In this document: positions 34,150 to 44,467 of the stretch, in pieces | Layout of the letters: every line of letters begins with the position of its first letter | Numbering within the stretch: position 1 is the stretch's first letter | Origin: Fasciola hepatica | Lineage: Eukaryota; Platyhelminthes; Trematoda; Plagiorchiida; Fasciolidae | Direction of reading: 5' to 3' | DNA length: 64,000 nt | Assembly (NCBI GenBank): GCA_948099385.1 | Contig: CANUEZ040000159.1 | Location: 5,970,501 to 6,034,500, forward strand | Program-made: the position numbers and the translations under genes | Notes under the pieces: model-generated | The model's input: the letters and a program-made list of their open reading frames with translations, nothing else | What the model was told of the DNA's origin: nothing | The model's database searches: none

Positions 34150-35450
34150 CGTGTTTGTTATGCAAAAAACATTTTGGCCCTCAAATCAGAGCCCTGATGT
34201 GTGATTATTGGATTCACCCTGCATTCGCGGGGATTTGATAGAAACCTTCAAGGTAATGAAAGGACTGTCAGGAATAAGTCGAGAAGACCTTTTTTCTCTG
34301 ATCCCCGAGAGAGGCACAAGGAGGCATAGCCTTAGATTACAAAGGAAACATTCGAGGCTCCAAATTAGGGCGAAGTACTTCTCAAATAGAGTGGTACCCT
34401 ATTGGAATAAGCTCCCGGAAGAGGTCATAAATACCACAACAGTGAAGGCTTTTAAGAAAGCAGTAAACCTGTGTTGGATGGCAGTATACCCCGAGTTATG
34501 TTAAGCAGCTTTTAGGGTCAGATGCAATTTACTTATTGTTTCCACCTTACTCTGCCAGGGCTGATACTGCACAAAATTTCTGCCTTTCAGAAAAAGAAAA
34601 TCACGCAGTGTTGAGAGCTACGGAAACGCGCCGACAACACAACTATCTGGACACACGACTGGCTCTAGCCACACCAAGTCCTGTGCAAACTGAACTGAAC
34701 TGAACTGAACCTTGACCGTACAAAAATCGACAAAGAAAAATACGAATGGCTGAGTTCTTGCAGCACCTCATTCCTGGATATTGTGTGCACGGACTGTACG
34801 ACCGCAAGTTAAACAGAAACATTTGGTTCCGTGTCAGTATCGAACCGGGAACCCGTAGTACCGTGTGCAACGAACCCCAGGTCCCACACTGAAGTCGCTT
34901 CAGCCGCTACAAACAGCTCATCGACTGCAGTGAAGAAACATTGTCAAAGGAAATCCGTGGATACTGACAAACCCGCAGTAGCTGTAATTTCGGAAGACAA
35001 TACTGCTGTTTCGAAGGTGGAGATACAGATCCCAGTCCCTGGCAGACGAAAACCATAGGTCAGTGGAAAACTGTAAATACACGTCAAAGGACGGTGCTGC
35101 TACCAAGGACGCAATGTTTCCTAGCCGTGAATCCGCCGGAATCGACTGAGTCGGCGTCATAAAGTCGATTAGATCACAACGTCTCTTACGGGACATATTC
35201 ACCAAGATATTCTCCACGGAATAAGAAAACCTGGCAGAGGATGTGAAGGTCAGAGCCGTTTCTCGCTTGAGGAAAATAAGTGAGAATGGCAACCCTCGTC
35301 CACTCAAGGTGGTCTTGGATTCCGATGAGGAATGCCGCTCGGTGCAGACTAAAAGGAGAAAGAAAGCGACTCCTTCGAGATCTCGATCCCAAGGACAAAG
35401 AGAGGCTCCGGCTGGTGTCGAGAAAGTTTCGCGAGTGTTAGGCCAATGAA
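34150..35450 (+). pseudogene. LINE Z ORF1 with split PHD finger
   Basis: CLLCKKHFGPQIRALMCDYW then IHP runs to 34220. After the X3 insert, LDRTKIDKEKYEWLSS and LDIVCTDC continue from 34711. Together they give the Cys/His spacing of a PHD finger. Further on, a Ser/Thr-rich linker (34831-35058) and a basic segment (VRAVSRLRKISENGNPRPLK, 35243-35449) resemble the RNA-binding end of ORF1. Several frame changes. Confidence 0.6.
34221..34710 (+). mobile_element. 5'-truncated LINE X copy X3 nested in LINE Z
   Basis: Almost identical to 33530-34020 (offset 691) and ends in the same CTGAA tail: a 5'-truncated insertion of the kind target-primed reverse transcription makes. It lies between two halves of a PHD-finger reading frame of LINE Z. 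It encodes the last part of ORF2 up to TAA at about 34502-34504, in the correct frame, with FFSNRV-like RAKYFSNRVVPYWNKLPEEV readable. Confidence 0.9.
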
Positions 35451-35566
35451 GGAACAGGTCTTTTTATCCGGAATCTTCGTGTTCAACGGAGGCTTCTTCA
35501 ACTGAGAAGGAGACCGTTCACTCTCAACAGCATCACCAACCAAGCGGTCTCGGCTGTGGAGATACA

Positions 35567-35785
35567 ATGAGGGCCCGCACGGAGAGGGAAGACAGAAGAG
35601 GACAAGCACTTTCTATGTCGTCTGATGTCGAGAGTCTGTTGAACAAACGAGATGAGCTCGAGGCGTGGGTGGTTCGTCACTTCCCCACGTTGGTCCCCCT
35701 GACGGAGACGTGGCTTACCAGTGAGGTGATGGATTCGGAAGTGGATATCTCAGGATACACACTTTTCCGTGCTGATAGGAGATAA
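35567..35785 (+). pseudogene. LINE Z endonuclease N-terminus
   Basis: SLLNKRDELEAWVVRHFPTL then VPLTETWLTSEV and ISGYTLFRADRR: the first strands of an APE-type endonuclease, including the catalytic Glu of TETW. Stops at 35785, just before the MITE-like insert. Confidence 0.75.
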
Positions 35786-35805
35786 GCTCGGGGAGGGAGA
35801 GACGT

Positions 35806-36398
35806 AGCGACCCAGTCAGCACAGGAATGCGCATTTTAGTCCCAAAATAGTCCCATGAGAGGTAATTTTTCAATAATTAGTTTGAGAATAATTTTCGTCA
35901 TACCATTACATTCGGACAGGTCAAAAATCCGGAAGAATGACTTTACTTCATTGAGAAACACTATGGTTTACCAGCCCGGTCAGCACAAAGATAAAGCATT
36001 TAGTCCCGAAAAAGTTCCTCCAGGACTGTTTTAATTGTTGTATAAGTTGGAGAATTTCGTCCGTCGCTTCAAGTACGGTTCATAACATGGAAGTACATCT
36101 TGACTTCTTTGTAAAATGCTGCTTCTTATAGGGATGTTGGGCACCAGAAAATACTCGGATCGTGGTAAGTAATTTCCGAGGGTGTTCACACCATGTTATT
36201 CTCTCCAATAAAGATTGATGAAAGTTCATTCACTAGAACCTTGAGATGAACTAATGTAGTAGAGCTTACCGAAATTTCAAAGTAAAGCAGGTAAACCGAT
36301 GCATTCTCGGTGTGCTCCAAAATAGTCCCAGAAATGTCCCCGGGGTGTTTTAAACGGGACTAAATTGGGACGAATTTGGGACTATTTTGCTGCCCGAG
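35806..36398. mobile_element. MITE-like element(s) with GGGACTA-type inverted ends
   Basis: Non-coding, AT-rich. The left end reads AGTCAGCACAGG then TTTTAGTCCCAAAATAGTCCC-like sequence. The right end carries the reverse complement pattern (GGGACTAAATTGGGACG, GGGACTATTTTG). A second left end (GGTCAGCACAAAG...TTTAGTCCCG) begins at about 35977, so a second copy probably lies within the first. Its right part matches 40840-41125. It interrupts the endonuclease of LINE Z. Confidence 0.5.
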
Positions 36399-36489
36399 GA
36401 TGTGCATCCAAGCTGACGCCCCTTCGCTACAGTTGAATCACCAGATAGACCAGGAAGGCCTAGACTACAGGGTGGACTCAACGTCTGAC

Positions 36490-38189
36490 GGATGCCGCTC
36501 CAACAAGTCAGGGAGGCCGCATCCTCAGTGGTGTGGTATCCGCCAGGACCGTACGAAGTAGACAGGGCTTGGGGAGTAATTCGGGATAAAACCCTTCAAT
36601 TATGCCAAATGTTTGCTTCACCATCCAGACAGCGACTGCATGTAAAAGGCCCACCTTGGTTTAACTCGCAACTTGGGCGTCTTTCGAAGCGTCGGAATTG
36701 CGCACGGAAATAATATCACGCAATTGGAGAGGGATATGACCGATGCCGCACCACCCGTAATCAGTGTAGCCAACTGAATCGAGAAAAGCGACATATCTTC
36801 AAAAAGACGTTAGTAATGTACTCGGTTCGTGTACCTAAACGCCTGTTTACATATCTGTGGCGGAGGATGCAAGGTACAGCTGCAATCCCAGCTCCACAGG
36901 ACAGGCACTCGCTGGTAGTTACAGATCAGCACAAGACAGATACTGACGAGGCACTACTTGTCAGTCTATGCTCCTGAACAGAGGCACAATCATCCCTCAC
37001 ATAATGCAGTGAGTGCTCCCTGTATGTCGCGCCCGGAAATCACCGAGGAAGAAGTGGCGGCAGCCATGCGTACCATCAAAGTTAATCAATCCCCGGGACC
37101 TGATGGTGTGCATCCTTTAGTGGTAAAGAAGCTGGCGGATATGTTAACTCAGCCGGTCACACGATTGTTCAGCGCGTCGTTAGCAACGGGAAAGCTCCCC
37201 CAGGAATAAAACACAGCTGTCGTTGTGCCACCGCACAAAGGTGGGTCGAAGGCCGAGGCTGTCAACCATCGACCTATCAGTCTAATACCGGTGATAGGAA
37301 AGGTTATGGAACGCCTGCTGGCCGCGCGAATCCTGGAACGTATTGGGGGAAACGACCTACAATGCCGACAACAACATGGATTTTGGGAAAGTAAGTTGTG
37401 CTTGACAAAGTTGGAAATTGAACGAGAACGCTGGATGATAGCCAAGGCCGAAGGACACCCTGCGGACGTAATCTTCATGGATCTTAGCAAAGTTTTGACA
37501 CAACCCTGCATGACCATCTGTTAGGTAAGCTTAGGGCTCTTGGTGTTGTAGATCCGTAGATTCTGTGGATAGAGGACTTTCTAAAAGGGAGAACCTTTGC
37601 AGTACAAGTAGCACAGTATTTGTCAACTTGGCAAGTGGCTACTAGTGGCGTTACACAAGGATCGGTTCTGGGTCCGTTCCTCTTCCTGGCCTATATCAAT
37701 GACCTACCACCAATTTTTAAATCGCAGTGTCTCATCTATGCAGAGAACCTTAAGAACTGGTGTACGATCACATCAAATGCAGATGAGCTTGTCCTTCAGG
37801 AGGATATCAAAGCCCTTGAAAAATGGTCAGATCTGTGGTCACTGCCAGTCAACACCGACAAGTGTGCGTATGTGCGAATAGGGGCGCCGTCCAGAAACGG
37901 GATGTACTATATACACGAGGCACTCCTTCGCCGTTCTGCCTGCGAAAAAGATCTGGAAGTGATGATAGCCTCGTCACTAAAAACAAAGAGCAACACTGGT
38001 AAAGTTTGTGCGTCAGCGTGGAGCATCCTCGGGGCGATTACTCGTTTATTCGGCCATCTCTCGCTCGACGCTACTGAGGTACTGTATGCAACCCATGTAC
38101 GTCCCAGGTTGGAATACGGGGAGCCAGCAATTTTCCCTTGCAGGGTGGCAGAAGCGGAGGTACCACCAGGGTTGATCCAGACTGAATGA
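36490..38189 (+). pseudogene. LINE Z reverse transcriptase and post-RT region
   Basis: Pre-RT linker (KGPPWFNSQLGRLSKRRN) then INQ-type blocks: QSPGPDGVHPLVVKKLADML, NHRPISLIPVIGKVMERLL, QHGF, ADVIFMDLSK, then after a gap TSGVTQGSVLGPFLFLAYIN and CLIYAENLKNW (37737-37748), where YADD should be. Both catalytic Asp are lost. The post-RT segment (DKCAYVRIG, LYATHVRPRLEYGEPA) stays open to 38189, and traces continue to about 38410. Confidence 0.8.
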
Positions 38190-38410
38190 AGGAGAATTTG
38201 AAGTATACGAGCATGATCGCTCTGTTAAATGGGTTTGTTTCCACTGCAAATGCCTTCCGAGTCCTAAATGGTGAATTAGGGGATTTCCTGTAAGGAGATG
38301 CCTCGAAGGCATACAAAGGAACGCCACTAGTGCAGGTGCTCTCTCGAAAGCTCCGAGATACCCAGGGGATCGCAGCATAGGGTTGTTTTGCACCTGTACG
38401 ATAAGGTGGT

Positions 38411-39150
38411 GGGGCTAGGATTCTCTACCAAGGGTTCCGTAGGAAGTGCTGATAGAGCTCTTGGACGACATCGAGATGCCCTAATGCATAGTACCGAAGA
38501 GCCGGAAGTAGATAACAACAGGACCAGAAAGAAGTGAGATGAGGCAATAGTGCCCAATATTTTGCAACTCGCTGATATCCCTGTTCAGTTAGATACTAAA
38601 AGAACTCATGAAATAGGTCAATGGAAAGAAATATCATCCGCAAAACAATCCAGATCCATACTGGTTGAAATTTCCAACCCTCTTTACAGGGGCGAGCCCA
38701 TAACTATGGCGGGGCAAACTGGCCGGGGGAGTAATGGCAAATATCAAGTTACACCAGACACGGATTTCCCAGTGCGACCTCGGCAAACTATCATACCAAG
38801 GGTGATACAATCCCGCAGACCAAAACTAACAGTCACTAAACTGTTCGTTGAAAACGAAGCAGAAGCTACCACCAAAGCACCTGTTGAAGGGGCAAATGTC
38901 GTAAAGGATATTACAGTAGACAAACTTCCCCTGGTAGAACTGCTGATTGCATCGACCAAATCTACACAGGAACCACGGAGAACCGGTTCTATGGCCCATG
39001 AAAATATGAAGTCCTAATCACAATCACCACCCAGACCAAGAACCAGGCGTCTGAATGCGCTGTCAAGCCCCATGAGACTTACTACTGTAACGCCATCACG
39101 AACGAAACCAAAGGAAGTCGCAGAAATGTATATCGCAAATGGCGTAACTC
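38411..39150 (+). pseudogene. ORF1 fragment of another CR1-like LINE (W)
   Basis: A 155-codon frame (38550-39017). It aligns loosely but in order with LINE X ORF1: NILQLADIPVQLDTKRTHEI for EVLRMAGLPPTTPIVKCHRI, NGKYQVTPDTDFPVRPRQTI for GMVRVTPDSPAFVKPANAIV, and RRPKLTVTKL for KRPKLHIAKL. PRTRRLNAL after the stop recalls the RRLRPRIP end. Preceding codons to 38420 extend the match. Hence the RNA-binding half of an ORF1; no ORF2 follows before the TA repeat. Confidence 0.6.
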
Positions 39151-39211
39151 TGCAAGGCACTGATCAACAAAAGGGACCTGGGCAGGCGATTCACCAAATA
39201 CAAATGCGCCA

Positions 39212-39214
<3 letters not shown>

Positions 39215-39309
<95 letters not shown>
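39215..39309. repeat. (TA)n microsatellite
   Basis: 95 bp of uninterrupted TA. It follows the ORF1 fragment W directly. Confidence 0.98.
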
Positions 39310-39310
<1 letters not shown>

Positions 39311-40839
39311 CACACACTGAAATCTGCTACTTCCATGGTTACATTGTGCAGAGCAAAAGTTACTTTTCGCTGCGCAAGTCAAGTCATAGGATTGTTTTCC
39401 AAGAACGGTACAAACGGGACGGTCAATGACTTCACTTCAGGGTCAATGCTACAAATGGTAGAATGAAATAAAACCATTCAAAAAAGCCAGAAATAATCAG
39501 TGCAGTGACATAACGGAAAAAGCCGAATACAGAAAATGAATTATCACCGATTGAATATCATAAGATTGTAAGGTTGGTTTTTAGGATTTATCTCAGTTAA
39601 GTCAGGACCTGCTCCCGTATAGAGTCTATAGCCCCTGGTCCTCGGTTTGTGACACGATAGCGAATATACTCGGCAGCGCGCAACGCAGCACTCAAAACGC
39701 TTGAGCGGGACAACGTGTGTATTGGAGGAGCGCAACGGCGTGCAGACGACGTACACAGGCGGAGCAAGTGGCGCCACCAAAAACGGTAATTGTTCGAATA
39801 AACAAATTTGTTAGTCTTTGGCATTGAGTGCTTTATTGGTAGCACTACAGGTTAGACCTTACTTCGCGGTTTCCTTAGTAAACGCGTGCTTCGGTCCTTT
39901 GTACTGCGTGGACCACCTGCACGTTACTCTAATGCTCGGCACTTTAAGAATATGTTAACCAGAACGGTATTCTCCACGACCCGTGAGAACTAGAAGGCGA
40001 TTGGGAGAGATAGTGGTTGGCGTATATTTGGGGGCGTGCGTAAGAACGTGTGCAAGAGCAACGGTCAAATGGCAACCGCGCTTGGCAGTCAGCGTTCAGT
40101 TAAACAATAAACGTGGTCAAAGTATGAACGAAGATGAGCACCGCTACAAGATGTCGACCAAGCATCAAGGATGGTCTCGCCAATTTAGTACTCCGGATTA
40201 CAAGGTACTAATTATGGTTAGTGGGGATCTAAAAATCCCGAGAATGGCTTAGGTAACCAGCAACAAACTATGTTCCAACAGCTACCAAAAGACAGTAGGT
40301 CGGTGAAATAAGTGAAGGATAATTTGTATTGAAACATTGCAGGTTGCCTATCACGTCGTAGCGACACCGGACACAAGGCTAGCTAAGAGAGCTAAGGTTC
40401 AACCGTCTGCAAGCAGAGCAGTCAAAAGTGTCTTCAGTTGGCGGAAACTAAATGTCGGTAACGCAGGCAAACAAACAACAAACAGCTCTGTGGTACCGAA
40501 CAACATATAGACATTTTGATGTAGGTAGTATGTTATTGTATCGGGTACGCACATTTAATGAACGCCAACAACCGTGAAACCGGTTGTGCTTCCAGGATAA
40601 TCTTGTCCTGTCATACAGATACAATAATATACTATTTACATTAAAAATCGAAACTTCGGACCATGTGTTCTCCTTCTGAAGGTTGTCCTTGACTAGCCGA
40701 CGAAATAACTTTTGAAGAATTGCCTTGCGGTTCTAAAAATGGACTCCGTCCATGCACGTCCCTCACCGTTCAAATGAGAATAAAGTGATAAGCATAAAAA
40801 TTACCTAGAGCTAAGTACTAATAAGTAATGTTTATCTGG
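39310..40839. other. No recognised gene
   Basis: About 1.5 kb. A GC-richer part (39600-39960) with AATAAA (39799) and frames of 78-89 codons on both strands might be an old LTR, but no partner or coding region was found. Nothing else recognised. Confidence 0.35.
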
Positions 40840-41125
40840 AATAATTTTTATTCACGAATTCACACTTGCAAACTCCGTCATCTCCAGGTCGTTACTATTA
40901 CGTGGACTGTGTGACGTAATTTTCGAGGGTGTTTACAAACCATGGTATTTTCTCAATCGGAAATAGATAAAAGTTAAACTATCATCCTAAGATATCTTAC
41001 CTTTTATGAAGTAATGGAGTATAGCTACCAAAATTTAAATGTAAGGAACACGGGCCACTGCCCGCTATTTCCATGTTCAAAGTTGTTTCAAAAATTTCCC
41101 TGGGGTGCTTCAAATGGGACTATAT
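40840..41125. mobile_element. MITE-like element, second copy (right part)
   Basis: Matches 36130-36375: shared blocks include TAATTTTCGAGGGTGTTTACA-like, ACCATGGTATTTTCTC-like, a TTTCCCTGGGGTGCTT-like stretch and GGGACTATATTGG. The left end is not present and the right end is cut at about 41125, where a LINE X 3' UTR begins. Confidence 0.5.
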
Positions 41126-41134
41126 TGGTAATTA

Positions 41135-41230
41135 GGTATCACGCAGTGTGGGAGTTACGGAATCGCGTTGATAACACAACTGACTAGACACACGATTGGC
41201 TCCAACTACACGAATTCCTGGACAAGTTGA
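41135..41230 (+). mobile_element. Stray LINE X 3' UTR
   Basis: TATCACGCAGTGTGGGAGTT...AACACAAC...CACACGATTGGCTCCA is the terminal 3' UTR of family X (compare 33910-33990), with a worn tail. Very short 5'-truncated insertion. Confidence 0.7.
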
Positions 41231-41266
41231 CCCGGACCGTTTCACTTAGATATAAGAGGACACTTT

Positions 41267-41465
41267 GGCGAGTAAGCTCGTTTTCAGTGACTCGTATTCA
41301 TGCCATTGTATCACAGTATATTTCGACAAGTTAAAGGTTTGAACCATCTTGACAAATAGGTATAATTAATAGAGACTAACGGTGAAAAAACTGTGATCCA
41401 GACTTAACTCACGACCGGATGTGAACCTTTTCCCAGGCGTGAGCTTCTATCTGGTCTGTGGCCTG
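41267..41465. repeat. 199-bp inverted repeat, left arm
   Basis: Exactly the reverse complement of 43502-43700 by base-by-base reading. The outer end begins GGCGAGTAAGCTCG; similarity fades further out (GGACACTTT against GGAACACACT). Confidence 0.9.
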
Positions 41466-41829
41466 TTGTAGAGTGGAGAGTGGGCCATGGGAGCTTTAGA
41501 GCACACCCAAATTGTTCTCGATCACAAAGAGGGAGATTATGGAGGCGGATACCGACAGCCTCAGATGTGACCAGGATGAGACATCTTACTGGTTTTGATT
41601 GTTGACTCTAAACCACGTCTACTATGTGATTAAACTGAGCCATGTGTGAAACCGCTGCGCTAGTGAGCGACTCACTTACTCCAATGTTCAACTGCACGAA
41701 GTGGTTCTCGCGGGTGCGTTCAGGTAAGCCTCTGGTTGTGCGACCGATTACATTGTTCTACGGGAACTAGTGAATAAATACACGCAGAATGATGTACATT
41801 TGGATTCCTAAGCTGTGTAGAAAAGCGAT
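41466..41829. other. No recognised feature
   Basis: About 360 bp between the left arm and the RTE-A fragment; no motif found. Confidence 0.4.
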
Positions 41830-43499
41830 GACGAAACTGCACTTTCGCGTGGTGTGATGGCTTGCGTGCCTCCATGACCCAAAGAGCTGTGCAGAATAGG
41901 TGGACACCAGACGAAGTCCAGTTTCGGACCCAGCTGATTTGCAACATCTGGTTCTAACCACTTTGCCCCTGGAGAGGACAGTACAGCGAATAGACATGAA
42001 GAGAAACAGTTTACCTGCCTGAAAACCTCCACTCGATGGACGTAGGAGTGGAGTACCTATGGTTTCTCCCGACGGAGGGAAAAGTCATCGCACTTCATTG
42101 GGCAGCTATCGCCCGTCCAAGCTGGTGTTGTATCTCCAAAACGCGCATACAAGACCCAAATTCAATGTTAGCACTTCGCTCCCCAGCTACAAACCCGACT
42201 TCTCGTTGCACTCTTCGCGTGTCGGATAATTCGGTGTCGAATGCTCGTGGTCAGGCTGGCGTTGGCGTCGCCATGAGCATGGAACCTGAGCGTGCGTCGC
42301 TCGACTGGACCCTAGTCCGTAGTTGTCTGTGTGCAGTTCGGTTGAATGGTTCTGTGCATGTCAGACAGTAATCCACTGTCTTCCGGATCGTTACCACACC
42401 TGACCTATTGAGACCTTATGTGATTCTCCATAACCAAGTCTCAGGGTCTGGTTGCCGGTTATCTCTAATAGCGCAGCGGGTCTTCGTGGCAATGGGGTGA
42501 TTGCTTCCTCCACTGCACTCATGCGGAGGCATGTAATAAAATATATCAACAGCAATAGACTGAACCGTCGACGCCTGTTAGTACTTTTTGTGTACGACCC
42601 AACTGACGGTAGCTCTCCTAAGGCTAAAGACGAATTTTACCATGATCTATCTCAACTGCTCCGCAGCGTGCGCTCTACGGACTATGGCTGCTGTTGATAA
42701 TTTAAATGCTCAAGGTGGAATTCTAAACCAGATAGAGAACAATATAGGAGGCCGATATGGCGTTCAGCCGATCGAACCGATAACGATGACCGACTCATCC
42801 GACCCTTGACTATTCCTAGCTAGTGCAAATTTCTCGCAAAAAAGCGGCATCGACTAACCGGGCGTCCTTCCGTGCCTTCGCAGCTCTGGATTCAAATCGA
42901 CTACATTACTATCGGTTACCGCTGGCGCAGATCAGCTCAAGACTTGGTCATTTTGGTCCACGTCTGAAAACACTAATCACGCTCTTGTCCGCGCGCATTT
43001 CAGCCTACGTCTCATCGGTGGCCGAACCAACGCCAAAGCCAACCGTCCCCCCGTAGCTGTTACTGGACCATAACCATCAATCTGCTTTCCATGCAGAACC
43101 ATCCACCAGGTTATCGATGCAGTGAAATGCCCAGGATCCAGAAGAGCGATCGACGGAAATCAAGCAGGCCCCACCTGAGGCTGCTGATGCTGTCCAAGGT
43201 CCAACAACCAGACACACAATTAGATGGATATCTGCATCCTCAGCCGCACTGTTAGATGTGCGCAGATCGTTTCTTCCGGATTCTAGGTATGATGAGATAC
43301 GGGGATGCCTTTAACGCCAACTGATTTGAAGACAGAGAAGCAGCCATGAGCAGTGGTGGATTGCGAAGTGTAGAGAGATGGAAAAAGCTGCAGCGATTGA
43401 CAACAGCCGCAACCTTTTCGGTCTACTTAGAAATATTGGTCCCCCAAAAGCCGGGCGTTAGTGAACTAAGCAGAGAGACGAACGGCTGACGGATTCAGA
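41830..43499 (+). mobile_element. RTE-like LINE family A, 5' part, copy A1
   Basis: Matches copy A3 (61200-62730) from its 5' leader (GGTTTCTCCCGACGGAGGGA; CACTTCATTGGGCAGCTATC) through the endonuclease (FVYDPTDGSSPKAKDEFYHD, LLRSVRSTD) and the linker (RWISASSAALLDVR; WWIAKCREMEKAAAID; RNLF.LLRNIGP). It stops where the right inverted-repeat arm starts, before the RT. Interrupted by a SINE-like insert at 42363-42546. Stops throughout; dead. Confidence 0.75.
42363..42546 (+). mobile_element. SINE-like element, copy a, inside RTE-A1
   Basis: 184 bp. Starts AGACAG with hairpin GACAG/CTGTC (42364-42380) and ends with CATGC...GCATG then TAATAAAA. It sits inside the endonuclease codons of RTE-A1: GGTTCTGTGCATGTC before and AACAGCAATAGACTGAACCG after are contiguous in copy A3. 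No tRNA-like head in this copy. Confidence 0.75.
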
Positions 43500-43501
43500 C
43501 T

Positions 43502-43700
43502 CAGGCCACAGACCAGATAGAAGCTCACGCCTGGGAAAAGGTTCACATCCGGTCGTGAGTTAAGTCTGGATCACAGTTTTTTCACCGTTAGTCTCTATTA
43601 ATTATACCTATTTGTCAAGATGGTTCAAACCTTTAACTTGTCGAAATATACTGTGATACAATGGCATGAATACGAGTCACTGAAAACGAGCTTACTCGCC
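43502..43700. repeat. 199-bp inverted repeat, right arm
   Basis: Exact reverse complement of 41267-41465. Starts where the RTE-A1 fragment ends. Confidence 0.9.
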
Positions 43701-44467
43701 AGTGTGTTCCCTTAATGAGGTCGGTGAGAATAAGTGAACAGCTTTCCTTTGCGCTTCCTGTGTCTTTCAGTGGATTATTTTTTTAATAAACACAAAGTGA
43801 ATTACAGTAAAAGGGGAGTAAACCCCATAATTCGAAAACGCTGTAACAGGAGTCTGTAGGAACATTCACGTCAAAACCACTTTGTTGGTTCCGCTTTCGA
43901 AAAAAGAAAGCTTGCAGGTGTGTGAAAGGACAGAGAGAGTGTCGCATAACCTCACTGTCCGGGAAAAAGGAGACTGAAAGATCGAGGTTCGAGATCGAGC
44001 AACAGAAACCTGATAAAGGTGACTACCTTCCTGTGCTTGGGATTGGCGCTGAAAAATAATGGGAATAAGAACAGCAGAGGCCAACTCGGAGATAAAACCC
44101 AAAATAATAGCGGTAGAACAGGGATAACGAAGCAACTGCCCGGCGATGGGCAAGCGACTGCAAGCGGGTTGTTAAAACGAAGCCATTTATTAGGCGAATG
44201 GCTTTAGGTTGGACCCGATGGAGAAGAGGTAAATAAGAAGATGAAGCTCCACCCCATACATGACAACAGTATTAAAGTGTGGGACGAATTTGAGTTTTGT
44301 GCAGTAAGAGGAGGTGGGTTAGTTTGAAGAAACGTCTGGCGCGGTACAGAAAACCAGTCTTGCGCGCAACACGAAAAGCAAGCTAACAAACGTATAAAGA
44401 CCAAGACAGAGAGGTGATCGAAAGACCCAGGAAAGGTATCGAGTTAGAGGAACAAAGGTGAACGGAA

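Larger units (their letters stand above)
34024..38410 (+). mobile_element. CR1-like LINE family Z, interrupted twice
   Basis: A decayed LINE with a PHD-finger ORF1 (34150-35450), the start of an endonuclease (35600-35785), an RT (36490-37850) and post-RT part (to about 38410). It is interrupted by X3 (34221-34710) and by MITE-like DNA (35806-36398). Most of the endonuclease (CIYRP, GDFN, SDH blocks) is absent even outside the insert, so it was lost as well. Protein sequence differs clearly from X and Y. Confidence 0.75.

Noticed and set aside
39082..39336. Open frames reading (IY)n
   Set aside because: Pure translation of the TA microsatellite.
39598..39870. Possible solo LTR (GC-rich, AATAAA)
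   Set aside because: No second copy, no TG...CA ends and no primer-binding site that I could place.
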